A DNA stretch of 64,000 nucleotides. Source: Bifidobacterium sp. ESL0745 (GTDB taxonomy: Bacteria; Actinomycetota; Actinomycetes; Actinomycetales; Bifidobacteriaceae). The translations under genes were made by a program, and so were the position numbers. Every line of letters begins with the position of its first letter. The first letter of the stretch is position 1. The notes under the pieces were generated by a model, which worked only from the letters and a program-made list of their open reading frames with translations, was not told the origin of the DNA and ran no database searches. This document shows positions 1-9,139 of this stretch, piece after piece. Location of the stretch: the NCBI RefSeq assembly GCF_029433335.1, contig NZ_JAQTHX010000001.1, positions 1,054,001 through 1,118,000 on the forward strand, given 5' to 3'.

Positions 1-324
1 ATAGAAACTCGGCCCTTCGATCATCGAGCCGACGCGGCCGGGCTGGATGCGGTGGTTGGCACCACGTTTGCCGTCAACCTGTTGCCCCAGCATCCACATC
101 TGCCCGGAGGTCGGCGAGGTGAGCCCCAACAGCAGCTTCATCGTAGTGGATTTACCGGCACCATTGGGCCCGAGCAGGCCGTATATGCCTCCCGTCGGTA
201 CTTTGAGATTCAGCCCATCCACCGCTCTGAAATCCCCGTATGCCTTCATGAGGTTCTGGGTAGCCACGGCCAGTTTCAGCTGCGTTCCGGATTGCCCGTG
301 ATTCTTGTAACCATCGACGTTCAT
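1..324 (-). CDS. ABC transporter ATP-binding protein, N-terminal part (cut by window edge)
   Basis: The first 108 residues of an ABC ATPase run off the left edge of the window. The Walker A motif GPNGAGKST is at residues 52-60, followed by TMKLLLGLTSPTSG. The stretch GSMIEGPSFY resembles antibiotic- or lantibiotic-export type ATPases (the BcrA/CcmA-like group), where a conserved I-E-x-P-x-F/L-Y follows Walker A by about 40 residues. The ATG at 324 is preceded by AAAGG about nine bases upstream. The protein would energise export, with a permease expected beyond the window. The ATPase call is firm; the substrate is inference. Confidence 0.8.
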   Translation of the reverse strand, partial: MNVDGYKNHGQSGTQLKLAVATQNLMKAYGDFRAVDGLNLKVPTGGIYGLLGPNGAGKSTTMKLLLGLTSPTSGQMWMLGQQVDGKRGANHRIQPGRVGSMIEGPSFY

Positions 325-739
325 CGTTCCGCCTTTCCAGGTAAGTACTTCGTGCACTTCCCATACAAGACGAGACAGTTCGCTGCGACAACGCAAAACG
401 GAAAACTGTACCCCCAAGTGGACATAAGATCAGTGAGGAAAGTACCTTTTAGACTGTAACTCACCGCTTTTCGCACTGGCTCCTGGTTTCACTGCGGCGA
501 AAAGCACCATTTAAGGCACAATTTAGTGCTTTTCCCACTGAGTCATTATTCCGATGAGATGAGAAGCATTGCGGGGTTATAGGCAAAAATTGAGTATAAC
601 CAGAAACATCCGGTGCCCGATAAACCGTCGCAGTACCGTCTGCTGAGCGCAGGAGTGAGTTCGAAACGCATTATAAGAGCTGGACACATGGCACAAGAAT
701 TGAAAAATCCGCAGAACCATGCGATTCTGCGGATCAATG
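325..739. other. Intergenic region with repeat locus A, no gene supported
   Basis: This 415-base gap separates the ABC ATPase start from tRNA-Arg. Reading frames here (for example 546-746 on the minus strand) look like chance frames, with no ribosome-binding site or recognisable product. Its only clear structure is the repeat cluster at about 466-538. Confidence 0.6.
466..538. repeat. GCGAC-AAAAGCAC repeat locus A (degenerate)
   Basis: Three partial copies of the motif found in better form at 14961-15099 and 48420-48546. They are a reverse copy GCTTTTCGCA near 466, GCGGCGAAAAGCAC at 494-507, and GTGCTTTTCCCAC at 526-538. The last two can pair as a hairpin through GAAAAGCAC/GTGCTTTTC. This copy is the most decayed of the three loci. 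Confidence 0.6.
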
Positions 740-813
740 TGCGCACGGCAGGATTCGAACCTGTAACCTGCTGATCCGTAGTCAGCTGCTCTAATCCATT
801 GGGCTACGTGCGC
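740..813 (-). tRNA. tRNA-Arg (anticodon ACG)
   Basis: The cloverleaf folds on the minus strand. The seven-pair acceptor stem GCGCACG/CGTGCGC is perfect. The anticodon stem GCTGA/TCAGC encloses the loop CTACGGA, giving anticodon ACG, and the T loop is TTCGAAT. The ACG anticodon, read after A-to-I editing, decodes CGN arginine codons. The 3' end is not followed by an encoded CCA. It lies downstream of clpX on the same strand. Confidence 0.95.
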
Positions 814-815
814 AG

Positions 816-838
816 TGTCAAAAACCTTGTTTTTGACA
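816..838 (-). terminator. Hairpin between clpX and tRNA-Arg
   Basis: Perfect ten-base inverted repeat TGTCAAAAAC/GTTTTTGACA with a three-base loop, just upstream of the tRNA 5' end and 94 bases after the clpX stop. It could end the clpX transcript or act in tRNA processing. There is no clean U tract beyond the stem. Confidence 0.45.
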
Positions 839-932
839 ACTCATCTAATATAACGTTTCATCTCGATTCTCGCAAGCATAGGCGTGTCGCGCAAGCCCAT
901 GCATCAGCAGTCGCTTAACGCAATACATCCAC

Positions 933-2354
933 TTATCCGAATGCATGTATCTTGCTACGGCGCGACGAACGGCCGTCCGAAGCCGACGAAACCACCATCT
1001 TCGGCACGCCTGCACCGTTGACGGCAGAAGCGTCGACGATGACCTGCTCCACATCGTTCATCTCCGGCAGCTGGAACATGGTTTCCTCAAGCGTCTTTTC
1101 GATGATAGACCGCAATCCGCGAGCGCCGGTGCCTTCTTTGATAGCCTTGGCAGCGATGGCAGCTATGGCCTCATCAGTGAACGAAAGCCTGACCCCGTCG
1201 ACGGCGAACAGCTTGCGGTATTGCTTGACCAGCGCATTAGCAGGTCGCACGAGGATATCGCGCAGATCCTGCTCGGTAAGCTCGTCAAGTACGCTGACCA
1301 CAGGCAACCGACCAATAAACTCCGGCAGCAAGCCAAAATCGCTCAGATCGTCGGCATCGACCTGACGCAACAGGTCGGCCTTGCTCTCGTCATGCTCGTG
1401 CAAGGTCGCGGTGAACCCGCTTTCCTGCGCGCCAATCCGCTTGCGCACGATGGCATCGAGACCGACGAACGCGCCGCCGCAAATAAAGAGGATGTCACGC
1501 GTATCCATTTTCACCGTGTTCTGGTCACGATGCTTGCGTGTGCCCTCACCTTCCAGCGGCACCGAGGCGATGGTGCCTTCAAGGATCTTCAACAGTGCCT
1601 GCTGCACGCCTTCCCCGCTCACATCGCGGGTCAACGATGCGCTCTCTCCGCTTTTGCGTGCGATCTTGTCGATTTCGTCGATATAGACGATGCCATGCTG
1701 GGCGCGACTTACGTCGCTGTCGGCGGCCTGCAGGAGCCGTTGCAGCACACTTTCCACGTCGTCACCAATATAACCTGCCTCCGTCAACGTGGTGGCATCA
1801 ACGATGACGAACGGCACATTCATCACACGGGCGAGCGTCTGGGCCAGGTAGGTCTTGCCGACGCCGGTAGGACCGAGCAACAGGATATTGGATTTGCCAA
1901 CCTGCACGCCCGACAGCGAATCGGCACTGGGTCTGCCGGAACGTTTGGCATCGCCTGCCTTGGCGCTCCCGACGATACCGGACTTGCCCGTCACGCCGGA
2001 AGCGGCCGCGGCTTTGCCCATACCGGCGCCGGTTGCACGCCCGCCTTCACCCATATCCATGTTGACGCGCTTGTAATGGTTGTAGACAGCCACGGAAAGG
2101 GTGCGTTTGGCCTGCGGCTGGCCGACGACGTACTGGTCAAGATAAGCATATATCTCCGAGGGTTTTGGCAGGTTCAGCGCGTTGATCTTGACATCTTTGT
2201 CGTTGTCGTCCTTGATGAGTTCGACACATTGGGCGATGCATTCGTCGCAAATCGCCGCACCCTGGCCGGTGACCAGCTTGCGCACCTGACGCTCGCTTTT
2301 GCCGCAGAATCCGCAGTGCGGGACGGAGTCGTTGTAATCCACCACGTCGCCCAT
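933..2354 (-). CDS. clpX: ATP-dependent Clp protease ATP-binding subunit ClpX
   Basis: 473-residue AAA+ unfoldase that recognises substrates, unfolds them and threads them into the ClpP chamber in the cytoplasm. The N-terminal zinc domain has C14, C17, C36 and C39. Walker A GPTGVGKT is near residue 161, the pore loop is AGYIGDD and Walker B is VYIDEID. An Ala/Gly/Lys-rich insert of about 50 residues (roughly 100-150) lies before Walker A, and the C-terminus is a short S/R-rich tail. The ATG at 2354 has GGAGAGGG upstream. It follows clpP2 after 175 bases, the usual clpP-clpX order. Actinobacterial clp genes are commonly under ClgR, but no confident box was identified here. Confidence 0.97.
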   Translation of the reverse strand: MGDVVDYNDSVPHCGFCGKSERQVRKLVTGQGAAICDECIAQCVELIKDDNDKDVKINALNLPKPSEIYAYLDQYVVGQPQAKRTLSVAVYNHYKRVNMDMGEGGRATGAGMGKAAAASGVTGKSGIVGSAKAGDAKRSGRPSADSLSGVQVGKSNILLLGPTGVGKTYLAQTLARVMNVPFVIVDATTLTEAGYIGDDVESVLQRLLQAADSDVSRAQHGIVYIDEIDKIARKSGESASLTRDVSGEGVQQALLKILEGTIASVPLEGEGTRKHRDQNTVKMDTRDILFICGGAFVGLDAIVRKRIGAQESGFTATLHEHDESKADLLRQVDADDLSDFGLLPEFIGRLPVVSVLDELTEQDLRDILVRPANALVKQYRKLFAVDGVRLSFTDEAIAAIAAKAIKEGTGARGLRSIIEKTLEETMFQLPEMNDVEQVIVDASAVNGAGVPKMVVSSASDGRSSRRSKIHAFG

Positions 2355-2529
2355 GCCCTCTCCTTACCACATCGTGCGTTTAAGACCAACCCTGTTTTGG
2401 TCGTTTGTTCACCGCTCTCTTCCGCTGGCGGCACCCGCTTACGACGATACCCCTCACGCGCGAACGCAAGGGGTACCGAATCGTTTTTGTTATGAATCTA
2501 CACGGCGAATCGCAGCGCAATCGCTACCA

Positions 2530-3201
2530 CTACTTGCGGTTGGCAAGCACTTCGTCGACCATGCCGTAGTCCTTGGCCTCCTGAGCGGTCAGGAAGGTGT
2601 CGACTTCGATGTCCTTGCGGACACGTTCGACCGACTGGCCGGTGTGCTTGGCGAGGGTTTCCTCGAGCCATTCGCGCATGCGCAGCATTTCCTTGGCCTG
2701 AATCTCGATCTCGGTGGCCTTGCCGAAGCCCTGGTCAATGGCCGGCTGGTGGATGAGCACGCGGGCGTTCGGGAGCATGAGGCGCTTGCCCTTGGTACCA
2801 GCGGCAAGGATGACGGCGGCGGCCGAAGCGGCCTGGCCGAGACAAACGGTCTGCACATCGGGCTTGATGTATTGCATCGTGTCGTAGATGGCCGTCATCG
2901 CGGTCATCGAGCCGCCGGGCGAGTTGATATACATCATCACGTCACGGTTCGGATCCTGGCTTTCCAGAACCAATAGCTGGGCCATGATGTCGTCGGCGGA
3001 GGTGTCGTCCACCTGCACGCCCATGAAGATGATGCGGTCTTCGAACAGACGGCTATACGCGTCCTGCGTCTTCATGCCGTACGGCGTCTTTTCGCTGAAC
3101 TGGGGCATCACGTAACGGTTCCGGGGCGCAAAACCAGCCACACCACGCGGACCTGCGAGACGCTCGGCACGAGCTACAAACTTCGCTTCTTCACTTGCCA
3201 T
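2530..3201 (-). CDS. clpP: ATP-dependent Clp protease proteolytic subunit (ClpP2)
   Basis: Serine protease subunit of the Clp complex, second of two tandem ClpP paralogues, as is usual in actinobacteria, where a mixed ClpP1P2 barrel is active. The nucleophile serine sits in GQAASAAAV and the catalytic histidine in VLIHQP. The protein is 223 residues from the ATG at 3201. I chose this start over the GTG at 3207 because GGGGAG lies five bases before the ATG; the GTG would overlap that site. It begins two bases after the clpP1 stop, so translation is probably coupled. Substrates are delivered by ClpX (next gene) or ClpC. Confidence 0.95.
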   Translation of the reverse strand: MASEEAKFVARAERLAGPRGVAGFAPRNRYVMPQFSEKTPYGMKTQDAYSRLFEDRIIFMGVQVDDTSADDIMAQLLVLESQDPNRDVMMYINSPGGSMTAMTAIYDTMQYIKPDVQTVCLGQAASAAAVILAAGTKGKRLMLPNARVLIHQPAIDQGFGKATEIEIQAKEMLRMREWLEETLAKHTGQSVERVRKDIEVDTFLTAQEAKDYGMVDEVLANRK

Positions 3202-3203
3202 GT

Positions 3204-3833
3204 TCACTCCCCGTCCTTCTTGGTGCTCATCGTGCCCGGTGTGGTCACGATCTTATCGAAGAAACCGTATTCCAGCGCCTGCTGCGCGGTGAACCAATGG
3301 TCGTACTCGTTGTCGCGGTAAATCTCCTCGAGGGTGTGACCGGTCTGTTCCGCGGTGAGCTTCGAGAGGGTCTGCTTCATATCCATGATCAGCTCGGCGT
3401 TGATGCGCACGTCGGTGGCGGTGCCGCCGATGCCGCCGGAAGGCTGGTGCATCAGGATGCGGGCGTGGGACGTGGCGAAACGCTTGCCCTTGGTACCGCT
3501 GGAAAGCAGGAACTGACCCATGGAGGCCGCCATGCCGACCGCGACAGTGGCCACGTCAGGCTCGATCAACTGCATGGTGTCGTAAATGGCCATGCCAGCG
3601 GTAATCGAGCCACCAGGTGAGTTGATGTAAAGCCAGATGTCCTTCTTCGGGTCTTCGGCCGCAAGCATCAGCATCTGGGCGCAGATGACGTTGGCGTTCT
3701 GATCCTTGACCTCGTCGCCAAGCCAGATGATGCGTTCCTTAAGAAGCCTATTGAAAATCGGATCCGTGATGGTGGGGGCGGAATCCTCCCCTTCGTCCAT
3801 CGACGGCGTAGATGTCAGCAATCCTGCCACCAT
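3204..3833 (-). CDS. clpP: ATP-dependent Clp protease proteolytic subunit (ClpP1)
   Basis: 209-residue ClpP paralogue. Catalytic serine in GMAASMGQF, histidine in ILMHQPSGG, and the aspartate region follows in the handle domain. It is the first gene of the clpP1-clpP2 pair. The start is uncertain by one codon: the frame opens ATG-GTG and AAGGAG sits only two bases before the ATG, so the GTG at 3830 may be used. The upstream 48 bases before the ClC gene are short, so the operon promoter probably lies there or inside the ClC gene end. Confidence 0.95.
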   Translation of the reverse strand: MVAGLLTSTPSMDEGEDSAPTITDPIFNRLLKERIIWLGDEVKDQNANVICAQMLMLAAEDPKKDIWLYINSPGGSITAGMAIYDTMQLIEPDVATVAVGMAASMGQFLLSSGTKGKRFATSHARILMHQPSGGIGGTATDVRINAELIMDMKQTLSKLTAEQTGHTLEEIYRDNEYDHWFTAQQALEYGFFDKIVTTPGTMSTKKDGE

Positions 3834-3881
3834 ATCTCCTTGATATTCACGTTTTATTACCGTTATGAATAGTACCGCGAC

Positions 3882-5213
3882 TTATACGACAGCCTTTTGT
3901 TTTTTGCGCTGAGAACGAGAAACAAAGCCGAGGAAACCTTGCGAAACCAACGCGGACACGGCCACGCCGACACCGACCGGCACGAAGAAGGCCATCGGTG
4001 CCCTCGTCAGCTCCATCACCAGGCACATCGCCATCAACGGAGCCTGTTGCGAAGCGGCGAGCAATGCCGAAGCACCCACCAGCGCGCATGCGGTGACGGT
4101 GTCTGCGGGACTGATGATCATCCACACAAAACCAAGCAGTGCGCCCAGCGTCGCACCTATGGAAATGCCGGGTTGGAGCACGCCGCCCGAAGCACCGGAA
4201 CGAATGGTGGCGAGCGTCAGCACGGCCTTGGCGACCAACAGCGCCAGAAGAATCGGCACAAGCGTATTCCCCTGACCGGCAGTGGCGGCAAAAGCGTATT
4301 GCGCCACAGAACGGCCATTGCCCATGACCTGCGGCAGCCATATCGCCACGATGCCGGTCGCCAGCGCGGCCAACGGCATCATCCACAGAATGCCCGTGCC
4401 CTTGGGCTTGTTGCCTTCGGCCCATTGCGAACCTTTACGGAACAGCGCACCCGCGATACCGCAGATGATGCCGGCAAGGAAGGCGAACAGCGTCAGGCTC
4501 AATGTCGGGATCACGGACTTTCCCATGGCGGCCATGCCATAGAAGGTCCCGCGGCCGCGGATCATCGAGGCGACATAGGCGGACACCGCCGAGGTGCCGA
4601 GCGCCATCGCGACGGTTTCGATTCCGACATCGGCAAGCAGGATCTCCACGGCGAAAAAGGCACCGGCAAGCGGCGCGTCGTAGACACCGGCAAGACCTGC
4701 GGCGGCAGCCACCGCAACGATGATCTTGCTGTCTTTTTCATCGCTCAGATGGATAAGCTGCGAAAAACGCTGGCCCAGCATCGCGCCGAACTCACGCGGA
4801 GCCACCTCGCGGCCGATGGACGAGCCGGAACCCACGATGAAAATCTGCAGCAGAACATGGACGGTCGTTTGCCAGACCGGCATCCGCTCCCCTGCGACGG
4901 CTTTCTTCACCGACGGCACCTTGGTGGTCTTTGTACGCAGCAGCCACCAGATGATCGCCGCAAACACCGATCCGCCGACGACCGAAGCGACCCTCCGCCA
5001 CGCCACGACCTGATAGGGGCTGGGATCCTTCGGATTCTCGATATAGCCCAGCATCAGCCGTTCGACGCCGCTCAGCATCAGGCCCAGCAGACCGGAGCTC
5101 ACGCCGACGACCCCGCCTAGCAGGAATATGACGGCGGCAATCATGCCCAACCGTTTCAATCCGCTATCGTTCTCTTGTTCCACCACCACTTCCGACTTTC
5201 TGCAACAAATCAC
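3882..5213 (-). CDS. ClC-family chloride channel / H+-Cl- antiporter
   Basis: 443-residue polytopic membrane protein with the ClC helix pattern. The usual GREGP selectivity motif appears as IGREVAPREFGAMLG. The gating glutamate is kept, but the Gly-Pro after it is replaced by Val-Ala, a variant seen in a separate ClC branch. A second motif, GASGGVLQPGISIGA, matches the late ion-binding helix. The first in-frame start is a GTG at 5213 without a good ribosome-binding site. A GTG among the run of valines eight or so codons later is also possible, since the first membrane helix begins near residue 25. Such channels take part in acid or ion homeostasis. Confidence 0.88.
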   Translation of the reverse strand: MICCRKSEVVVEQENDSGLKRLGMIAAVIFLLGGVVGVSSGLLGLMLSGVERLMLGYIENPKDPSPYQVVAWRRVASVVGGSVFAAIIWWLLRTKTTKVPSVKKAVAGERMPVWQTTVHVLLQIFIVGSGSSIGREVAPREFGAMLGQRFSQLIHLSDEKDSKIIVAVAAAAGLAGVYDAPLAGAFFAVEILLADVGIETVAMALGTSAVSAYVASMIRGRGTFYGMAAMGKSVIPTLSLTLFAFLAGIICGIAGALFRKGSQWAEGNKPKGTGILWMMPLAALATGIVAIWLPQVMGNGRSVAQYAFAATAGQGNTLVPILLALLVAKAVLTLATIRSGASGGVLQPGISIGATLGALLGFVWMIISPADTVTACALVGASALLAASQQAPLMAMCLVMELTRAPMAFFVPVGVGVAVSALVSQGFLGFVSRSQRKKQKAVV

Positions 5214-5600
5214 ATAGTATTTCTACTAAACATAACCATACTATTCAGGATCGGTCCGATTCGCACAAAAGAACTCTTCAGATTTCGGCGAAGCATGAAC
5301 TCTGCAGGATTTCCCTACTCAATTCTTCATCCTAATCGGTTCTTGGCGCGCCAAGAGGGCCGAAAAAATCAGATTCGACTCTCTCATCCCTCCATTTTGA
5401 GGCTCCTGACACGCCAAGTACCACAAAAATCGATACATTTGCAACAATTCTTCAAAAAATAGGTCTCTTGGTGCGCCAAGAAGTCGAAAAAATCAAAAAA
5501 AGAGCGACATTCCCATGAAAAGGACGCACTTGGCGCACCAAGAGACACGCTGAATCAACATTGATGGATGCTTGACAAGTTTTACAACCATATATCAAAC
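5214..5600. other. Non-coding region carrying the 62-nt palindrome array
   Basis: AT-rich region upstream of the ClC gene and downstream of tig. No credible gene is seen. It contains the regularly spaced palindromes described at 5341-5542. Confidence 0.6.
5341..5542. repeat. Array of four palindromes at 62-63 nt spacing
   Basis: Site 1 is the perfect 16-mer TCTTGGCGCGCCAAGA (5341-5356). Site 2 is half decayed (about 5406-5419, keeping CGCCAAG). Site 3 is TCTTGGTGCGCCAAGA (5466-5481) and site 4 is CTTGGCGCACCAAG (5529-5542). Dyad centres fall at 5348.5, 5411.5, 5473.5 and 5535.5. The bases just after sites 1-3 are also related (GCCGAAAAAATCA, ACCACAAAAATCG, AGTCGAAAAAATCA), so the repeat unit is about 62 nt with a conserved start and a diverged remainder. 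Confidence 0.8.
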
Positions 5601-5645
5601 AAAAGGGAGCCAAGGCGAACCCTGTACTCCCTTTTAGCAATTTTG
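5601..5645 (-). terminator. Terminator of tig
   Basis: Perfect nine-base inverted repeat AAAAGGGAG (5601-5609) and CTCCCTTTT (5637-5645), 26 bases past the tig stop. On the minus strand the stem is followed by a T-rich stretch. Confidence 0.7.
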
Positions 5646-5671
5646 ATCAGAGATTAATGATTACTTCGAAA

Positions 5672-7051
5672 TCACTCGGCCTCATCCTTGTCGGAAAGCT
5701 CGTCGGCAACGGCGGCAGCGGCGGACGCAGCCTCTACGCTTTCGTTCTCTTCGGCATCTTCAACGGCCTCATCCTCACCCAGGAACGGGGTCAGATCGAG
5801 ATCCTTGCCGTCGCAGGTGAACTTGACGGCGCGCATGCCGGCAAGCAGACCCTTGGAACGGCCGACTTCCTGAACGGCGGAGCCAAGCTGGCCGTTCTGG
5901 ACGATGGCGTTGATGAAGGCACTCGGATCCATGCCATACTGCTGAGCGATGGAAGCGAGGAAGTTGGTGACATCGGCTTGGGAGACCTTGACGTCGAGCT
6001 GCTCGGCCAAGGTATCGAGCACGATCTGGTCCTGAAGCTCCTTGTCGGTGGCCTCTTCGGCTTCCTTCTTCTGTTCGTCGGTGGCCTTGTCGGGATCGGC
6101 GGTGACCTGCTTCAGGTGATCCTCAATCATTCCCTTGCGGACACCTTGGGGCAGTGGAATCTCCACGTCCTTCTTCAGGGCGTCAAGGAACGCATCGCGT
6201 GCCTCATTGGCCTGACGGCCTTCGCTGTCGCGCTCGCACTGCTTTCGGATATCAGCCTTGAGCTCGTCCAACGTGTCGAACTCGGAGGCTTCCTGAGCGA
6301 AGTCGTCATCGAGCTTCGGCAGCTCCTCAGCCTTGACAGAATTGACCTTGACCTTGATCTGGGCCTTCTCACCTTCGTGGTCGCCGCTTTCCAGCGTGCC
6401 TTCGAACGTGGTCTCCTCGCCTGCGGACAGGCCATCGAGCGCTTCGTCGATGCCGTCAAGCAGTTTGCCACTGCCGAGCTCGTAGCTCACGCCTTCCTGG
6501 GAATCGACAGACTCGCCGTCAATCTGAGCATCGAGATCGATGTTGGCAAAGTCGCCCTTCTTGGCAGGACGATCGACGCCCACGAGGGTGCCGAAACGCT
6601 GGCGAAGGTTGTCAAGACGCTTGTCGACGTCCGCGTCGCTGACCTCGGTCTTCGGGACTTCAAGAGTCATGCCGTCAAGCTTCGGCAGCTCGATTTCCGG
6701 ACGGCGCTCAACGGTGGCGATGAACTTCACCTTGGTGTCGTCCTTTTCGCTGGTCGGCAGCTCCTTGACATCCAGCTCGGGCTGGGCCATCGGGCGAATT
6801 TTCTTCTCCTCGAGAGCCTTGGAGTAAAGCTCCGGGACGGCGCTGTTGACGGCCTCACCGGCGACGGCACCGAAGCCGACGCGCTGGTCGATGATCTTTC
6901 CGGGGACATGGCCCTTACGGAAGCCCGGGACGTTGATCTGCTTGGCGATTTCCTTGCGGGCCTCAACAAGATACGGGTCGAACTCTTCCGGGTCGACGGT
7001 GACGGTGAGCTTCACCTTGGTGGGCTCGAGATTCCTCACGCTGATTTTCAC
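5672..7051 (-). CDS. tig: Trigger factor, ribosome-associated chaperone and peptidyl-prolyl isomerase
   Basis: 459 residues with the three trigger factor domains. The N-terminal ribosome-binding domain has the signature GFRKGHVPG (about residues 43-51). The FKBP-type isomerase domain covers about residues 160-245 (from the KKGDFANIDLDAQIDGE region). A helical C-terminal arm follows, ending in an acidic D/E/A-rich tail typical of bifidobacteria and other actinobacteria. It starts with GTG at 7051, with GGAG seven bases upstream. It binds nascent chains at the ribosome exit. The location next to clpP/clpX matches the widespread tig-clp neighbourhood, here with a ClC gene interposed. Confidence 0.96.
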   Translation of the reverse strand: MKISVRNLEPTKVKLTVTVDPEEFDPYLVEARKEIAKQINVPGFRKGHVPGKIIDQRVGFGAVAGEAVNSAVPELYSKALEEKKIRPMAQPELDVKELPTSEKDDTKVKFIATVERRPEIELPKLDGMTLEVPKTEVSDADVDKRLDNLRQRFGTLVGVDRPAKKGDFANIDLDAQIDGESVDSQEGVSYELGSGKLLDGIDEALDGLSAGEETTFEGTLESGDHEGEKAQIKVKVNSVKAEELPKLDDDFAQEASEFDTLDELKADIRKQCERDSEGRQANEARDAFLDALKKDVEIPLPQGVRKGMIEDHLKQVTADPDKATDEQKKEAEEATDKELQDQIVLDTLAEQLDVKVSQADVTNFLASIAQQYGMDPSAFINAIVQNGQLGSAVQEVGRSKGLLAGMRAVKFTCDGKDLDLTPFLGEDEAVEDAEENESVEAASAAAAVADELSDKDEAE

Positions 7052-7100
7052 GCTAGTACTCCTGACGATTATTCCAACTACTTCTGCACTTAGGCAACCC

Positions 7101-8384
7101 TCATATGATAGCGCGACTTACGGACTCGGATATCAGCGCAATCTGCCATTTCCGGGCCCCTTGCTCACGCAGAAATTCCTGAATGTCAAGCTTGTCGGCA
7201 TCATCGCGCCAACAAAGGTTGCGAATGATCTGCGGTTTGATGACCACGTCGGGCGGGGTCCTTGTGTCCTGAGCAATCTGGGCGATGACGGCACGGACTT
7301 TTTTAAGACGCGCAAAGCGGTCAGGATGGTGAACGGACCAATATTTCATGGAACGTGGGGCGTTGACCTGAACCTCCTGCGGTGGGCTCGGCGGCTCCGG
7401 CCAATCCTTCGGCCTGAGTTTGAGGGCTTCCTGAATGGTATCTTTCCACACGCTCGGCTTGATGGAACGTTGGATAGGGGCGTAACGCTCGAACATCTTG
7501 TCCTGTTCGTTGCCCATGTGAATACGCACCCGCTCGTTCAGGCTGCGGATGGCGCGGAATTGCCGGGCGTTGTGCGGTTTTTTCTGGGAGGCCTCGATGA
7601 TGGCGACGTCGCTTAAGAGCAAAGTCGGAGCGATATCGTGTTCGCGGGCAAGCTCGTCGCGCTTCTCCCAAAGGGCTTTGGCGACAGCCTGACCCCGCCT
7701 ATCATGGCCAAGTACGGTGAAATGGGAAATGCGCATCCACGGCACTGGATGTCCAAGTTGCGGACCTGTCCCTTCTTGAAGCGCATGGCTGAATTCCTCA
7801 TTGGCCCATTCCATTTTGCCGGCTTTTTTCAAGTCAACACGCATTTTCTGCTCGAGTTCGATAAGAAGTTCGACGTCAAGAGCCGCATAATTGCGCCAAT
7901 CACGCGGCAAAGGACGGTACGACCAGTCGGCTGCGGAATGCTCCTTGGCCAATGTAATACCAAGATAGTGTTCAGTGACCGCGGCGAGGCCGAAACGCTT
8001 GAGGCCCAAGAGTCTTGCGGCGATTTCGGTATCGAAAAGATTGCGGACTTTCATACCCAAATCGGTAAAACCAGGCAGATCCTGCAACGAATCGTGAATG
8101 ATCCACATGGCATCGCCGACTGCACGATTGAATTCGTTCCAGTCCACGCCTGCCTTGTTAAGGGCTATCGGATCGAAAAGGACAATGCCTGAACCGGTGC
8201 GTTTGAACTGCACGAGCCAATCCTCGTGGCCATAACGGTAGCCGGAAGCACGTTCGGCATCGGCGGCAAGAGAGCCATTCCCCGCAGCCAGCCTGTCACA
8301 TGCCTCACGGAATCCGTTGAGCGTATCGGTGACCTCAGGGACGCCCTCTCGCGGCTCCTCCTGCAATCGTGGCTCGCTGCTCAA
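7101..8384 (-). CDS. rnd: Ribonuclease D-like 3'-5' exonuclease with HRDC domain
   Basis: DEDDy-type exonuclease acting on the 3' ends of stable RNAs. The first acidic pair is in the ADAERASGYRY region, the second acidic residue in IIHDSLQDLPGF, and Exo III is YAALDVELLIELEQ with Tyr and Asp in place. The C-terminal half contains HRDC-type helical repeats (from about WEKRDELAREHDIAP). Start choice: the frame extends upstream to a GTG at 8465 and an ATG at 8408, but AGGAG lies five bases before a TTG at 8384, and the protein from there looks complete (427 residues). The start is the uncertain part. Confidence 0.88.
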   Translation of the reverse strand: MSSEPRLQEEPREGVPEVTDTLNGFREACDRLAAGNGSLAADAERASGYRYGHEDWLVQFKRTGSGIVLFDPIALNKAGVDWNEFNRAVGDAMWIIHDSLQDLPGFTDLGMKVRNLFDTEIAARLLGLKRFGLAAVTEHYLGITLAKEHSAADWSYRPLPRDWRNYAALDVELLIELEQKMRVDLKKAGKMEWANEEFSHALQEGTGPQLGHPVPWMRISHFTVLGHDRRGQAVAKALWEKRDELAREHDIAPTLLLSDVAIIEASQKKPHNARQFRAIRSLNERVRIHMGNEQDKMFERYAPIQRSIKPSVWKDTIQEALKLRPKDWPEPPSPPQEVQVNAPRSMKYWSVHHPDRFARLKKVRAVIAQIAQDTRTPPDVVIKPQIIRNLCWRDDADKLDIQEFLREQGARKWQIALISESVSRAII

Positions 8385-8571
8385 CCAAGCTCCTACTCCG
8401 CCCACCATAAGTTTCGTCGCTCTGCGTTTCGCCAAGGCGCCGTAGACTCTTGATACGGTGAACACTGCTATACACTAAATCCGGCGTCCACCATATCGCG
8501 AGCCTTGGGCAGCGCTTCCTGCGTACCGATCAAAACTCAATCATTCCAGCCGCCGACCGGCAACCGCCTAC

Positions 8572-9042
8572 TTAAAGTCGCTTGACCACGCTGAATCGCT
8601 CACAGACGACTTCCGTGTCGTCACTGACTTGGAAGTCGCAATCACCCAATTCTTCCAGAAATTCATTACTTTGCCAAAACTGTTCATGCGCCTTGCGCCA
8701 GCCCGCAACATCGTCGTATTCTTCGCCTTCGCCACGGGCATGCTCATCGGCGATGTCGCTTATTTTGCAAACCGTCACTCCCATCAGCCGGGTCACGCAC
8801 ACCGGTTTATCTTCGGAATCAATTACCACGGCCAGCTTTCCTACCTGCGGCAACGGCTCGTGGTCGTGCTGATATTCGGCAAGCAATGAGGTTGTCCTTG
8901 TTTTGCGACCATCAAGAATCGCCTCGACCAAACGGTCCCGCATAGGGCCAGGAAAGCCATACTCATCACGTTCGAGGGTTGTTAGATCGATAGCATCGTC
9001 TTTCATGTCCGCGCTATCGTCTGATTTATGATGACTGGTCAT
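8572..9042 (-). CDS. ASCH domain-containing protein
   Basis: 156-residue soluble protein of the YhfF/ASCH type. It has GRKTRTTSL followed by a beta-rich stretch with PVCVTRLMGV and then the C-terminal GEEYDDVAGWRKAHEQFW, the usual ASCH sequence order. ASCH domains have a PUA-like fold and are thought to bind RNA or modified nucleosides. Some members cleave acylated cytidines, but nothing here proves that activity. The ATG at 9042 has GAGAAG upstream. It stands alone between rnd and recQ on the same strand. Confidence 0.8.
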   Translation of the reverse strand: MTSHHKSDDSADMKDDAIDLTTLERDEYGFPGPMRDRLVEAILDGRKTRTTSLLAEYQHDHEPLPQVGKLAVVIDSEDKPVCVTRLMGVTVCKISDIADEHARGEGEEYDDVAGWRKAHEQFWQSNEFLEELGDCDFQVSDDTEVVCERFSVVKRL

Positions 9043-9139
9043 TACTTCTCATTTCTTTGCCTTGTTAGTCTTGGCGGGCCTGGTATCCGCTATTAATCCT
9101 TAATAGACGGGCTCGTTTTCGATTCGTTTATTTCCGTTT

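Noticed and set aside
945..2495. 516-residue plus-strand frame
   Set aside because: Lies antisense to clpX, whose protein is complete and unmistakable; long antisense frames are expected at this GC content.
5341..5542. CRISPR array
   Set aside because: Repeats are short palindromes with related, non-unique spacers, one copy is half lost, and no cas gene is present.
5657..7093. 478-residue plus-strand frame
   Set aside because: Antisense to tig; no recognisable product, and codon pattern follows tig.
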